Assembly: GCA_029202545.1 (NCBI GenBank) | Contig: CP119311.1 | Coordinates: 1,860,001 to 1,924,000, forward strand | Length of the DNA stretch: 64,000 bases | Direction of reading: 5' to 3' | DNA from: Candidatus Pseudobacter hemicellulosilyticus | GTDB taxonomy: Bacteria; Bacteroidota; Bacteroidia; Chitinophagales; Chitinophagaceae | In this document: piece after piece, positions 43,785 to 52,876 of the stretch | How positions within the stretch are numbered: position 1 is the first letter of the stretch | How the letters are laid out: every line of letters starts with the position of its first letter | The notes under the pieces: generated by a model | Database searches by the model: none | The model's input: the letters and a program-made list of their open reading frames with translations, nothing else | Told to the model about the DNA's origin: nothing | Translations under genes and position numbers: made by a program

Positions 43785-44972
43785 ATGAATCAGCGTGAAT
43801 TATTTCTGCGTCATGTGGCGCAGACCTCGCCGGCCCCCCTGGCGCTGGAGATCGTGAAGGCAGAAGGCAGCAGCCTCTGGGATGCGCAGGGCCAGCAATA
43901 TACCGACCTGATTGCCGGTATCAGTGTTTGCAATGTAGGCCATCGCAACCCAAAAGTGGTGAAGGCTGTGAAAAAACAGCTGGACCAGTACATGCACCTC
44001 CTGGTATATGGTGAGCTGGTACAGACACCGCAGGTGGAATATGCCAAACTGCTTACCGATCACCTGCCTGGTTCTCTCAACTCCGTATACTTTACCAATT
44101 CAGGCGCTGAAGCTACCGAGGGCGCCATGAAACTGGCCAAGCGGGTGACTGGCAGAACGCAGATCATTGCTTTTAAGAACAGCTATCATGGCTCTACGCA
44201 GGGCGCGCTCAGTATTATGGGCGATGAATACTGGCGCAACGCCTACCGGCCTTTGCTGCCGGATATCCTGCACCTGGATTACAATGATCCGGCAGCGCTG
44301 GACTTTATAACAGACCGGACAGCCTGCGTGATAGCTGAGACAGTACAGGCGGAAGCCGGCGTGATAGCGCCTGCCAAAAGCTGGATGAAAGCATTGCAGC
44401 AGAAATGCAGATCCACCGGCGCCCTGCTGGTGCTGGACGAGATACAGACAGGTTTTGGACGAACCGGAAGCCTCTGGGGCTTTGAACAGTTCAAAGTGGT
44501 GCCGGATATTGTGCTGATGGGTAAAGCGCTGGGTGGCGGTATGCCGCTGGGCGCCTTTATTGCCAGTCGCAAGCTGATGAAAAAGCTGACCAGTGATCCG
44601 GTACTGGGGCATATCACCACTTTCGGCGGTCACCCGGTTTGCTGTGCGGCAGGACTGGCGGCTTTCAAGGTGCTGCTGAAAAAAGACCTGGTGAAACAGG
44701 TCCCTGAAAAAGAATTGCTGTTCCACCGTTTATTGCAGCACCCGGCCATCAAAGTGGTGCGTTCCATGGGACTGATGATGGCGGTGGAGTTTGATAGCTT
44801 TGAGACCAACAAGCGGGTGATTGATGCCTGTCTCAGTGCGGAAGGCCAGCGGGTGCTGTCGGACTGGTTCCTGTTTGCGCCGCAATGTTTTCGCATTGTG
44901 CCGCCGCTGACCATTACGGAAAAGGAGATCAAAAAAGCCTGCAGTGTTATCCTGAAGGCTATTGATCAATAG
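43785..44972 (+). CDS. Class III PLP-dependent aminotransferase
   Basis: 395 residues. NSGAEATEGAMKLAKRVTGRTQ, AFKNSYHGSTQGALS, the TVQAEAGVIAP loop, LDEIQTGFGRTGSLWGFEQF and VLMGKALGGGMPLGAFIASRKLM with the PLP Lys, then TTFGGHPVCCAAG. Resembles ornithine, acetylornithine and 4-aminobutyrate transaminases; not next to a pathway, so the substrate is open. The operon ArgD at 10859-12019 is a separate protein. The last 10 codons (CSVILKAIDQ and stop) form the first unit of a tandem repeat that runs on downstream. Confidence 0.85.
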   Translation: MNQRELFLRHVAQTSPAPLALEIVKAEGSSLWDAQGQQYTDLIAGISVCNVGHRNPKVVKAVKKQLDQYMHLLVYGELVQTPQVEYAKLLTDHLPGSLNSVYFTNSGAEATEGAMKLAKRVTGRTQIIAFKNSYHGSTQGALSIMGDEYWRNAYRPLLPDILHLDYNDPAALDFITDRTACVIAETVQAEAGVIAPAKSWMKALQQKCRSTGALLVLDEIQTGFGRTGSLWGFEQFKVVPDIVLMGKALGGGMPLGAFIASRKLMKKLTSDPVLGHITTFGGHPVCCAAGLAAFKVLLKKDLVKQVPEKELLFHRLLQHPAIKVVRSMGLMMAVEFDSFETNKRVIDACLSAEGQRVLSDWFLFAPQCFRIVPPLTITEKEIKKACSVILKAIDQ

Positions 44973-45190
44973 CGGATCTTTTGGTTCGTCCCTAAATACC
45001 CGCCCTGTTATCCTGAAGGCCGTTGAGTAATAGCGGATATCTTTTGGTTCGTTCCAAAATACCTGCCCTGTTATTCTAAAGGCTGTTGATCAATAGCGGA
45101 ACCCTCCTGGTTCGTCCAAAATACCCGCAGTGCTATCCTGAAGGTCCCCGATCAATAGCAGATATCTTTTGGTTTGTCCCCAAAAATATC
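44941..45190 (+). repeat. Degenerate tandem repeat, about 62 bp x 4, starting inside the aminotransferase 3' end
   Basis: Units start at 44941, 45002, 45065 and 45127, with period 61-63 bases. Each begins GCagTGTTATCCTGAAGG, continues to a GATCAATAGCGGA-like segment (the stop codon region of unit 1) and ends in TTTTGGTTCGTCCC...AAATACC. Unit 1 contains the last 10 codons and stop of the aminotransferase; units 2-4 are diverged copies of that coding tail plus 3' flank. The 244-base gap to the AEC gene is almost entirely this repeat. Confidence 0.8.
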
Positions 45191-45215
45191 CTGTTCAGGG
45201 GCAGCGATCTGCTTA

Positions 45216-46124
45216 TCAGAAAAGCAATTCCATACACTCATACCAGAAAGCGGTAGTGATAAATCCTACCAGGATACTGATGCCGATGATCAGGTTGGTG
45301 AGCCTTGTATTGAGCCGGAACTGTTCGGCAATGATACTGGAGGTCACCAGGGTGGGCATGGCTGCTTCCATCACGCTGATCTTGACTATATACCCGCTCT
45401 TGTTGAGCAGTAGGGCAAAACCCACTACCAGTGCGGGCGCCAGCAATAATTTGTACAGCATGGTCATGGAGATCTGGGGCAGCTCTTTTTTCCAGCCGTT
45501 GAATTTCAGCTGCAGGCCAATGGAGAAAAGGGCCAGCGGCGCTACGGTGGCAGCCAGTTTATCGAACAGGGGTACGGCAAAGCTGAGGTCAACGAGCAGG
45601 GAAAGCAGGATAGCCAGCATGCAACCGATAAATGGCGGGAAACTGATCAGCCGCCGGAGCAGGAAGCCGGCGCTGGGTTTTGTTTTGTCGGCCCCGCCTT
45701 TCAGCGCACTGATGATCCCGAAAGTGGACAGGAGGATGAACATCATCTGATCGCAGATGATGCCGATACTGATATATTGCTCCCCATAGTAAGCCGCAAT
45801 CAGCGGAAAGCCGATAAAAGAAGTGTTGCTATAGCCGGTGGACAGTTCCAGGGTGCTTTGGGTACGCCTGGAATAATGTTTCAGCCGGCAATAGATGGCT
45901 ACAAAAAGCCAGGCGCCGGCCAGGACAATCACCGAGCTGATGGCAGGGATCAGTATGTCCATATTCCAGCTTACCTGCGGCAGGTACTTGAAGGAGAGCG
46001 CGGGTAATCCGATATACAGTATCCAGGTATTGATGCCTTTGTGGGCCTGTGGGTGAATGACCTGGGTGGTACGGAAAAGCATGCCGGCCAGTATACACAC
46101 TACAATCAGAACAAAATTCACCAT
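45216..46124 (-). CDS. AEC-family (auxin efflux carrier-like) transporter
   Basis: 302 residues, about 10 transmembrane helices in an internally repeated 5+5 arrangement. Typical elements: LYIGLPALSFKYLPQ, STGYSNTSFIGFPLIAAYYGEQ (the crossover region), KLAATVAPLALFSIGLQLKF, VVGFALLLNKSGYI, EAAMPTLVTSSIIAEQF. Inner-membrane transporter of organic acids or similar compounds; substrate unknown. Convergent with the tandem repeat. Confidence 0.88.
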   Translation of the reverse strand: MVNFVLIVVCILAGMLFRTTQVIHPQAHKGINTWILYIGLPALSFKYLPQVSWNMDILIPAISSVIVLAGAWLFVAIYCRLKHYSRRTQSTLELSTGYSNTSFIGFPLIAAYYGEQYISIGIICDQMMFILLSTFGIISALKGGADKTKPSAGFLLRRLISFPPFIGCMLAILLSLLVDLSFAVPLFDKLAATVAPLALFSIGLQLKFNGWKKELPQISMTMLYKLLLAPALVVGFALLLNKSGYIVKISVMEAAMPTLVTSSIIAEQFRLNTRLTNLIIGISILVGFITTAFWYECMELLF

Positions 46125-46287
46125 AGCGCGGCAAAGGTACGATCAGCTTTGTGTTGTGGGTACGTAATTCCTGAAACTGACGGGATTATTACTTAACGGC
46201 ATTGAGCAGCTTGTTGTTTATGCCCGGATCAACGCCGTTGGGCGAAGAAATGAAGGGGAAATGGACCAAACCGATATTTTTGCCGCA

Positions 46288-46316
46288 TTGAGTAAGGGTC
46301 CTGCATAGTAGCTTTG
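46288..46316 (+). promoter_or_regulatory. Putative promoter of the TraB/GumN gene
   Basis: TTG (46288-46290), 18-base spacer, TAGCTTTG (46309-46316; exact TAnnTTTG). Predicted start near 46322, about 90 bases before the ATG at 46415. It is followed directly by a terminator-like hairpin. Confidence 0.5.
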
Positions 46317-46332
46317 AGGGCATGACCCTGGA

Positions 46333-46357
46333 GGCGGTTTTCTAACCGCCTTTTTTT
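46333..46357 (+). terminator. Terminator-like hairpin in the TraB/GumN leader
   Basis: GGCGGTT / AACCGCC (46333-46339, 46344-46350) with a TTCT loop and seven T residues to 46357. No plus-strand gene lies upstream of it since 44972, so it is either an attenuator of the gene at 46415, the end of a very short RNA, or an unused element. An ATG right after the T run opens a 16-codon frame (46358-46408). Confidence 0.6.
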
Positions 46358-46414
46358 ATGATTTTATATGCCCTTTTTTTCGTTTATTTCGTAGACGAAA
46401 ATGACTGAACCGAA

Positions 46415-49400
46415 ATGACGCTTGATCCCAGATCTTTCTTCACCCTGCTGGTTTTTATCCTGGCAGGAACTGCTTCCAGTTTTGCTCAGGAGCCGCCATC
46501 TGCTTCCTCTTCCTCACTGTCCCCTGTTGAGGTGAAAGGCCGGCCTGCGCCCGGTCTGTTATGGCGTATCAGCGGCAAGGGATTGCAACAACCTTCTTAT
46601 TTATATGGCACCATGCACCTGTATGATAAACGGGTGTTCAATTTTACGGACTCGCTCTATGCAGCCATTGAGCGGTCGCAGGGATTTGCTATGGAGATCC
46701 ATCCCGATTCTGCCATGCAGGAATTTTTCCGGCAGGAGGAGCCGGACGCATCCGGGCGCAAATTGCTGAAGGAAGTGATGCCGCCTGCGGATTTTGCAAA
46801 GGTCCGGCAAAAGCTGCAACAGGTTTTCCATAAAGCGCCGGAGAAAGTAACGCTCAAAGAATACAATTCCTACCAGGGTAATTATTCCAGGTATGCGGAA
46901 GACAGGGAGCGGATGCCCACCAGCATGGATGTCTGGTTGTATAACCTGGCCAGGCGCCAGGGTAAATGGGTGGGTGGTGTGGAAGATGTGAGTGATCAGT
47001 GGCAGCTGGAGGAAAATAACAAGCCGCGGGGTTCGGTGAACGATTTCCTTACAGGCAACAACAGGCTGGAGCAACAGGTAGAAAAGATGACCCAGCTGTA
47101 CCTGGCCAACGACCTGGCCGCCATCTGGGCTTATATAAAAACACAGAACGCTATTGAGCAGGATCCGGTCAATATCCGCCGCAACCAGAAGATGGCGCGG
47201 CGGATAGACAGCCTGGTCCGCATCCGGTCCATGGTCTTTGCCCTGGGTACTGCACACCTGCCTGGTGAGGCAGGCGTGATCAGCCTGCTGCGCAAAAATG
47301 GGTACACGGTAGAGCCTGTATTCTCCGGCAGGCGGACCCCCGCAACTGATTACCGGTATGCTTCCCGCCAGTTGCCCTGGGTGCCTGTTCATGCCATGAA
47401 TAGTTTGTACACGGTGGAGATGCCTGGTGAGCCCCATCAAAAAGATACAACCAGCTCTGCCAGCGCTGTCAATTTATATGCAGACGCCACTACCAATCTT
47501 TTATATGCTGCTATGTCCCTGGCCGGTGAGCAAACCCGAAACCGGGACAGCATAATCTCAGCTATGCTGAAAGCGATGGGCCTGACCAGGACGGAGGTTA
47601 AGCCACAGCCTATCCGGCAGGATGGATTGGAAGGGGTAGAACTGATGGGCTACGGTCCCGCACTCAGGGCCCGGGTACGGATCTTTTTCAGTGAGCTGGC
47701 CAGGTATGCCATAATGGTGGGTTCCGAGACCAATGGCGATCTGCAAGGTGAAGATGCGGAGCGTTTTTTCCGGTCTTTTGTCATGCATTCCTTTAAAAAG
47801 AGAACTGGCAACGACTGGTTTACCTATAATAACCTGGAGTATGGTATATCCCTGCCTATGCCGGGCGTGCCTTACCAGGAGACTGCGCTTTCTGAAGATT
47901 CCGCTTTCAGTATCAGCCAGTTCACCTACACCCTCTGGGGGCAGACCGCCACTTTCAAATGCATTGTGCAGGAAGTGCGTAACAATTATTACCTGACCGG
48001 CGATACCAGTCTGCTGAACCAGTATCCGCAGGGCATCGCCAGCCTGGAACAGGCCAGGCTGATCAGTACCAGGCCGGTTACCATTCAGGGTTATCCAGGG
48101 CTGTTCACCGAGTTCATGTCCTATGCCAATCATGACAGCGCCTATTGCAAAGTGCTGAACCTGCACCGGGGCAACAGGATCATTTTCCTGATGGCGGTGG
48201 TGTCCCGGCAGGCTGAATTCCAGGACAGGATCAATCTTTTCTTTGACCAGTTCCGTTTTATCCCGGTCAGGGAGGCAAGCTGGTCCATGCAATCGTCGCC
48301 CGATAACAGTTTCAGCGCCTGGGCGCCGGCTCCCATTAATAATGCCTCGCATACGGAGTATTCACCCAAAACTAACGGGATCATGTATGTGATATTTGAT
48401 AAGGCGGTGCCTACCACATACTTCATCCGCAAGTTCCCGCTGGCCCCTTATTACTGGGCCGGCAGTGATAGCAGTTATTATCACCGGCGCCTGCAATCCT
48501 TCCTGGAAGATGAAGAAACGGATACCCTGCTCTGGGAAAAGCGGGTCAGCAATGGCCCTTATAAAGGATATGAAGGGATGATCCGGTTAGGCGATAACCA
48601 TAACCTGAAAAAAGTACGGACCCTCATTGCCGGCGATACCCTATATGAGCTCTATGGACAGGCCCCGGAAGATTCCTGGGAAACCGACGACCGGAAACAG
48701 TTCTTCGAAAAATTTGTCATTAACACTCCTTATAAGCCCACTACCGTTTTCACAGAAAAAAAAGAAGCGTTGCTGGCAGCGCTGAAAGACCCGGCCCGGA
48801 ACAGGGAGGCGGTGGCTGCAATAGCCATGATTAACTGGACCGCTAAAGACCTACCCTGGTTATATAAGGCGATGCTGGATGATTATCCCGGGGACGGACA
48901 GGAGACTATCAACAACCTTTTCTTTGAAAAGGTGGGGATCATTAATGATCCTTCTACGGAGACCTTTGTTCAACAGGCCTGGACAACGTTGCCGGTTTCC
49001 AGCGAACGGTACCGGTATCAGCTGCTGGCCCTGCTGGCACAACGCCAGACGCCCCAGGCCATGCAATTGATGAAACAGCTGCTGTTGCAGCATCCGCCAT
49101 CTGCCGGCAGCCCCTGGGCCTTGTTCAGTCGGCTGCAAAGCAATCCCGCTCTGCTGGCGCCGGTTTTCCCGGACCTGCTGCCCTTGCTGGCGGATACCCT
49201 GGCGGGCCGGATCCTTATAGTCTTTGCTGACAAGCTCCTGGATAGTAGCCTGCTGACCGGCTCTACCCTGCTCCGCAATAAAAAAGAACTTTATACACAG
49301 GCTGAATATGTGCTGCGCACACTCAACAACGGGGGGACCACCGAGTTCTGGTATGGCACTCACCTGTTCAGGGTACTGGGCAGGCTGAAGGAATACAAGT

Positions 49401-49909
49401 GGTTGAAGCAATTTACCCGGCAGCCCGACAACAGGCATGCGCTCAAAGCAGCTATGCAGCTCCTGCAGCAAAAGCAGCGGGTGGACGCGGCTGTCCTGAA
49501 GCGTCTTGCAGCCGACAGCAGCTGGCGTTTGCAACTCTATCAGGAACTGGAATCCCTGCAGCAGGAATCGCTCTTTCCGCAGGAATATTATAGCCAGGCT
49601 GCATTTGGAGAAAGCGAACTGGTGATGGCTCAACCAGAAGAGGGGCTGGTGAAGATCAGTTACCTGGGTGAGGAACTGGCAGACCTGGTAGGGCAGCCCC
49701 GGAAATTTCTCCTGTACCGGCTCGATTTTGCCGGCGAAAAAGGTACTGCCTCCCATCTTGGTATTGCAGGCCCTTATGCGCCGGGCTCTACCAAACCCTG
49801 GTCTGAACTGGAAGCTACAGGGGTATTGTGGTCCCGACCCTTTGATCCGGCCAGGCTCAAAGCCGATCTGGATCTGTACCTGAAAGAATTGATCGAAAAG
49901 AAGCAATAA
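46415..49909 (+). CDS. Very large protein with an N-terminal TraB/GumN domain
   Basis: 1164 residues. Signal peptide MTLDPRSFFTLLVFILAGTASSFAQ. A TraB/GumN domain spans about residues 40-310, with the two GxxH motifs YGTMHLYDKRVF and ALGTAHLPGEAGV and the Glu-containing FAMEIHPDS, the residues thought to form the metal site of the Tiki/TraB metalloprotease clan. The other 850 residues have no motif I recognise: a beta-rich middle (about 380-770, repeated ...YNNLEYGISLPMPGVPYQET..., GYPGLFTEFMSY) and a helical C-terminal half. TraB/GumN proteins are usually near 300 residues, so the extension is the unusual part. Confidence 0.75.
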   Translation: MTLDPRSFFTLLVFILAGTASSFAQEPPSASSSSLSPVEVKGRPAPGLLWRISGKGLQQPSYLYGTMHLYDKRVFNFTDSLYAAIERSQGFAMEIHPDSAMQEFFRQEEPDASGRKLLKEVMPPADFAKVRQKLQQVFHKAPEKVTLKEYNSYQGNYSRYAEDRERMPTSMDVWLYNLARRQGKWVGGVEDVSDQWQLEENNKPRGSVNDFLTGNNRLEQQVEKMTQLYLANDLAAIWAYIKTQNAIEQDPVNIRRNQKMARRIDSLVRIRSMVFALGTAHLPGEAGVISLLRKNGYTVEPVFSGRRTPATDYRYASRQLPWVPVHAMNSLYTVEMPGEPHQKDTTSSASAVNLYADATTNLLYAAMSLAGEQTRNRDSIISAMLKAMGLTRTEVKPQPIRQDGLEGVELMGYGPALRARVRIFFSELARYAIMVGSETNGDLQGEDAERFFRSFVMHSFKKRTGNDWFTYNNLEYGISLPMPGVPYQETALSEDSAFSISQFTYTLWGQTATFKCIVQEVRNNYYLTGDTSLLNQYPQGIASLEQARLISTRPVTIQGYPGLFTEFMSYANHDSAYCKVLNLHRGNRIIFLMAVVSRQAEFQDRINLFFDQFRFIPVREASWSMQSSPDNSFSAWAPAPINNASHTEYSPKTNGIMYVIFDKAVPTTYFIRKFPLAPYYWAGSDSSYYHRRLQSFLEDEETDTLLWEKRVSNGPYKGYEGMIRLGDNHNLKKVRTLIAGDTLYELYGQAPEDSWETDDRKQFFEKFVINTPYKPTTVFTEKKEALLAALKDPARNREAVAAIAMINWTAKDLPWLYKAMLDDYPGDGQETINNLFFEKVGIINDPSTETFVQQAWTTLPVSSERYRYQLLALLAQRQTPQAMQLMKQLLLQHPPSAGSPWALFSRLQSNPALLAPVFPDLLPLLADTLAGRILIVFADKLLDSSLLTGSTLLRNKKELYTQAEYVLRTLNNGGTTEFWYGTHLFRVLGRLKEYKWLKQFTRQPDNRHALKAAMQLLQQKQRVDAAVLKRLAADSSWRLQLYQELESLQQESLFPQEYYSQAAFGESELVMAQPEEGLVKISYLGEELADLVGQPRKFLLYRLDFAGEKGTASHLGIAGPYAPGSTKPWSELEATGVLWSRPFDPARLKADLDLYLKELIEKKQ

Positions 49910-49981
49910 GCCATGATCAGGTAATACCCTTCTGCTGCAACAGAAGCATTGACGGGGTCCCGGCAGCCATCGCTAAAAAGA

Positions 49982-50031
49982 AATTGCCCGATACAACAAA
50001 GTGGTTCACTCACTTGCTGTACCGGGCAATT
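49982..50031. terminator. Long hairpin between convergent genes
   Basis: AATTGCCCGATAC / GTACCGGGCAATT (49982-49994, 50019-50031), one mismatch in 13, with a partly paired inner region (AAGTG / CACTT). It lies between the convergent TraB/GumN and DUF5686 genes and may terminate both. Confidence 0.5.
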
Positions 50032-50041
50032 AATATATTGG

Positions 50042-52552
50042 TTAGAATGCCAGCCGGAAGCTGAAGAACACGCCAAAGCGTTTAACATTCTCCGGGGGCA
50101 GTGGCCGGGGCTGTACCCGCCAGATGAGATCCAGGCGGAAGAGCTTGAAGATATTATCTACCCCTGTGCCCAGTTCCATATAGGTCTTCCCCCCATTGAG
50201 GGATTCAAATACATAGTTAGATCCTGCCGGCGTATTGAACTGCCTGTTCTCTTCGCTCAGGCTGCCCCATAATGCTTTGGCGCTCCAGAACTGGCGGAAC
50301 TTAAGCTTGCGGGTCAACGGAATAAAGCGGAACAGGCCGTTCCCGATATTGTGCTCTATGTTCACGCCGGCATACTGGTCATGGAGGTATTCATACCGGT
50401 TCATGAGGTTGAACGCATATTTGTTATAGTAATAGATCTCGTTACCTGGGGCTACGTCCAGCAGCATATAGGGCAGATTTTTCCCGTAGGTCTTCCCGGC
50501 AAATACATTATAATACAGCGTTCCCATTGGCGGGATCTTGGCGTAGTCGGATATGCTGGCGTTTAGCTTGGTATAATTGTAATTGCTTTTGAACACATCG
50601 CTCATACCCCTGGTATACCGGAATTCCACGATGGGGTACTCACTGCCCATGCTGTAGCGGTTGAAAGTGGTCTCCAGGAATTTCTCCAGGTAGGCGTACC
50701 GGAGGCGAACGGAAAATTCAGCGCTGCGGATAGTGGAGTCAGGGTTGCCATTGTGTACAAAGATGGATTTATACGGCAGGTTCAGCACGGGATTGTATTC
50801 ACGGTGTGCCCCGGAAACAGTAAGGCTGAGCCCCATTTTGGTATCGCGGAAGAATTCCACTTTCTTTTCATCCATCATCAGGAACTTAACGGGAACGCCT
50901 GATTTGCGGATGGCGAGAGCGAAGATATTGTCCTGGCTGATCTCATCATAATATTGCTGGCCCCGGTCAAAATCATAGCGGTAGGAGGCCGATACATAGG
51001 TCCGCGGGTTACGGCTGATCATGTATTGGGCATCGGCCTGGTATTTCAGGATGTTGTCCTTAAAGCCATAGGCCAGGTAGCCGTGCAGGAACAGGTCCTT
51101 GCTGAAATATTTATTGGTGCCCAGGTCAAAGCGGGTCCGGAATCCTTCCTGCTGGTTATAGGTGATCCAGTTGAACCAGGGGCCAATTTCATAGTTGCCT
51201 ATGTTCCGGTAACCGGTGGTGAGGAAGTTGATGGTCCTGGTGACGCGGCGGAATTCCGGCATCTTCAGCAGGGTATCAATGGTATTATAGAGCGCCTGCT
51301 CGTTCTTGTTCAGCTCTTCGTGGCGTGATTCCACCCAGAAAGAATCGGAGACCTGCTGTGCAGCAGGGGGCAGGATGGTTTCTTCAATAAGACTGTTTTT
51401 GGTCAGCTCACTGACTACGGAGGGATCATTCACCACAATATGTTCATAGGTGGTGGTCTTGCGGCCAATGGCGGAGAGGGCTTTCTCACCGCCGGCAAGG
51501 GAGAGGTCCACCACAAATTTATCGCGGGCCAGGAACCAGACGCTATCGCTGATCAGCTTGTATTCCTGGATCAGGCTGAGCCGGTCTACGAAATTGATAT
51601 TGGCGTCTTTGGAAAGGCGCAGGTTCATTTTCTGTATAGCCCAGGTGGTATCATGCACCCAGCAATCCCCTTCAAAAGTATTCTCGCCTTTTCGTTTAGG
51701 CGTGAAAGATAGGTGGATCAGCCGGCGCTGGTTCACGTATTGGGTGTCCAGTACGTGATAGCGGTAGTAGTTATCGCCATTATCACTGATGGGGCTGACG
51801 AACTGTTTATCGAAAACGGGAATGAAGTTGCTGTAGAAATTGATGTTCTGGTCCATGCCGCCCAGGAGTTTGGACACGCTTTCATTGTTCATGCCCAGGG
51901 TCTTGATGCCTTTAAAGACCTCACGTCTTTTCCGGGGTGATTTCTGGTAGTAGTAATCAGAGATGGCTTCGGTGAGGTATACAGGCAGGAAGGGGTTGCC
52001 TTCTTCGGTAGTATCAATATTGTTGAGTACAAAATTGAACTGCTTGACGAAGGGCAGGTTCTTCCATTTTTCTTTTTTGATATTCTTGAGGTCTACTTCC
52101 AGTTTATTGTATAGCTCGTAGGAGAAATTATCGAAGCGGTAGCGGTCGTTGAAGGGTTTGCGTTTCACGATGCGTTTCCACATCAGGTAGCCGCGGTCTA
52201 TCTTTTGTTTTACCACTACTTCGCTGGCATAGCGGCCTCTTTCCAGGAGGATGGTGAGGTCAATGACATCGCCTTTAGCTTTGCTGACCAGGGCGGAGTC
52301 AATGGGCAGGAGAAAGTCCTGGTAGCCTACATAGGTGACTTCAAGGGTATCTGCCGGCCAGTGGTGGTCCCAGCGGAAGATAAAGCTGCCGGAAGAGTCG
52401 CTGACCCGGCCGGTACCGCTGCTTTTGAGTTTCATGGAAGCGAAAGGGATACGTTCGTCACTATGCGCATCCTTAATGAACCCCTTCAGGATTTTCTGCG
52501 CCTGGGATTGTTGGACCCACAACAGGCAGAGCAACAGTCCGCAGCCTCTCAT
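50042..52552 (-). CDS. DUF5686 outer-membrane protein with carboxypeptidase-regulatory-like domain
   Basis: 836 residues from the ATG at 52552 (MRGCGLLLCLLWVQQSQAQ signal peptide); the open extension to 52612 has no signal-like character. N-terminal CarboxypepD_reg-like domain (about 20-110: LKGFIKDAHSDERIPFASMKLKSSGTG...VTYVGYQDF), then the DUF5686 body (about 110-830) of alternating strands ending KRFGVFFSFRLAF with a terminal Phe, as in outer-membrane barrels. Common in Bacteroidota, where it is transcribed alone; function unknown. It might be a TonB-independent surface barrel. Confidence 0.85.
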   Translation of the reverse strand: MRGCGLLLCLLWVQQSQAQKILKGFIKDAHSDERIPFASMKLKSSGTGRVSDSSGSFIFRWDHHWPADTLEVTYVGYQDFLLPIDSALVSKAKGDVIDLTILLERGRYASEVVVKQKIDRGYLMWKRIVKRKPFNDRYRFDNFSYELYNKLEVDLKNIKKEKWKNLPFVKQFNFVLNNIDTTEEGNPFLPVYLTEAISDYYYQKSPRKRREVFKGIKTLGMNNESVSKLLGGMDQNINFYSNFIPVFDKQFVSPISDNGDNYYRYHVLDTQYVNQRRLIHLSFTPKRKGENTFEGDCWVHDTTWAIQKMNLRLSKDANINFVDRLSLIQEYKLISDSVWFLARDKFVVDLSLAGGEKALSAIGRKTTTYEHIVVNDPSVVSELTKNSLIEETILPPAAQQVSDSFWVESRHEELNKNEQALYNTIDTLLKMPEFRRVTRTINFLTTGYRNIGNYEIGPWFNWITYNQQEGFRTRFDLGTNKYFSKDLFLHGYLAYGFKDNILKYQADAQYMISRNPRTYVSASYRYDFDRGQQYYDEISQDNIFALAIRKSGVPVKFLMMDEKKVEFFRDTKMGLSLTVSGAHREYNPVLNLPYKSIFVHNGNPDSTIRSAEFSVRLRYAYLEKFLETTFNRYSMGSEYPIVEFRYTRGMSDVFKSNYNYTKLNASISDYAKIPPMGTLYYNVFAGKTYGKNLPYMLLDVAPGNEIYYYNKYAFNLMNRYEYLHDQYAGVNIEHNIGNGLFRFIPLTRKLKFRQFWSAKALWGSLSEENRQFNTPAGSNYVFESLNGGKTYMELGTGVDNIFKLFRLDLIWRVQPRPLPPENVKRFGVFFSFRLAF

Positions 52553-52684
52553 AAGATGTTTATACACGGGTGTGGTTTGATCAAAGCTCAAAAATACGCG
52601 AATGCCTGTCATACTACTATGTTAATATATACGGAACTGGAAACTGGGGGGATCAAATTTGTTACCCCGCCGGTGGTTTTACCG

Positions 52685-52705
52685 GTTATCCGCTGAGCGG
52701 ATAAC
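52685..52705. promoter_or_regulatory. Inverted repeat GTTATCCGC-TGA-GCGGATAAC in divergent promoter region
   Basis: Perfect 9-bp inverted repeat with 3-base spacer, in the 324-base gap between the divergent DUF5686 and membrane-protein genes. Its right half reads TGAGCGGATAACAAT, which happens to equal half of the E. coli lac operator. No LacI-family gene is in the window, so the binding protein is unknown. Confidence 0.45.
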
Positions 52706-52850
52706 AATCCTGGTCTGTATAAGTTGGGTTACCGTCTGTTTTAAGGTTGTCCCGGAACTTTCCCATCCCGGGCATCCTATAAGACAACTAAATCCAGTTT
52801 TTCCCCGGCCATGAACGAAAAAAACTTGCTAATATGGAAAACTTCCATGT

Positions 52851-52867
52851 ACTTTGTTATACAAAGT
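52851..52867. promoter_or_regulatory. ACTTTG-N5-CAAAGT operator, site 1
   Basis: ACTTTG TTATA CAAAGT, 10 bases before the ATG at 52877. The same 6-5-6 inverted repeat occurs at 53857, before the next transcription unit. Its location next to a winged-helix regulator gene (53541) suggests autoregulation. Confidence 0.6.
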
Positions 52868-52876
52868 GCTTTTTCT

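Noticed and set aside
44941..45190. CRISPR-like array
   Set aside because: The units are contiguous, 61-63 bases, diverged throughout and without alternating unique spacers; no cas gene is present.
46150..46357. Small RNA (for example 6S RNA) ending at the 46333-46357 terminator
   Set aside because: The best promoter match (46288-46316) would leave an RNA of only about 35 bases, and no known RNA secondary structure was recognised upstream.
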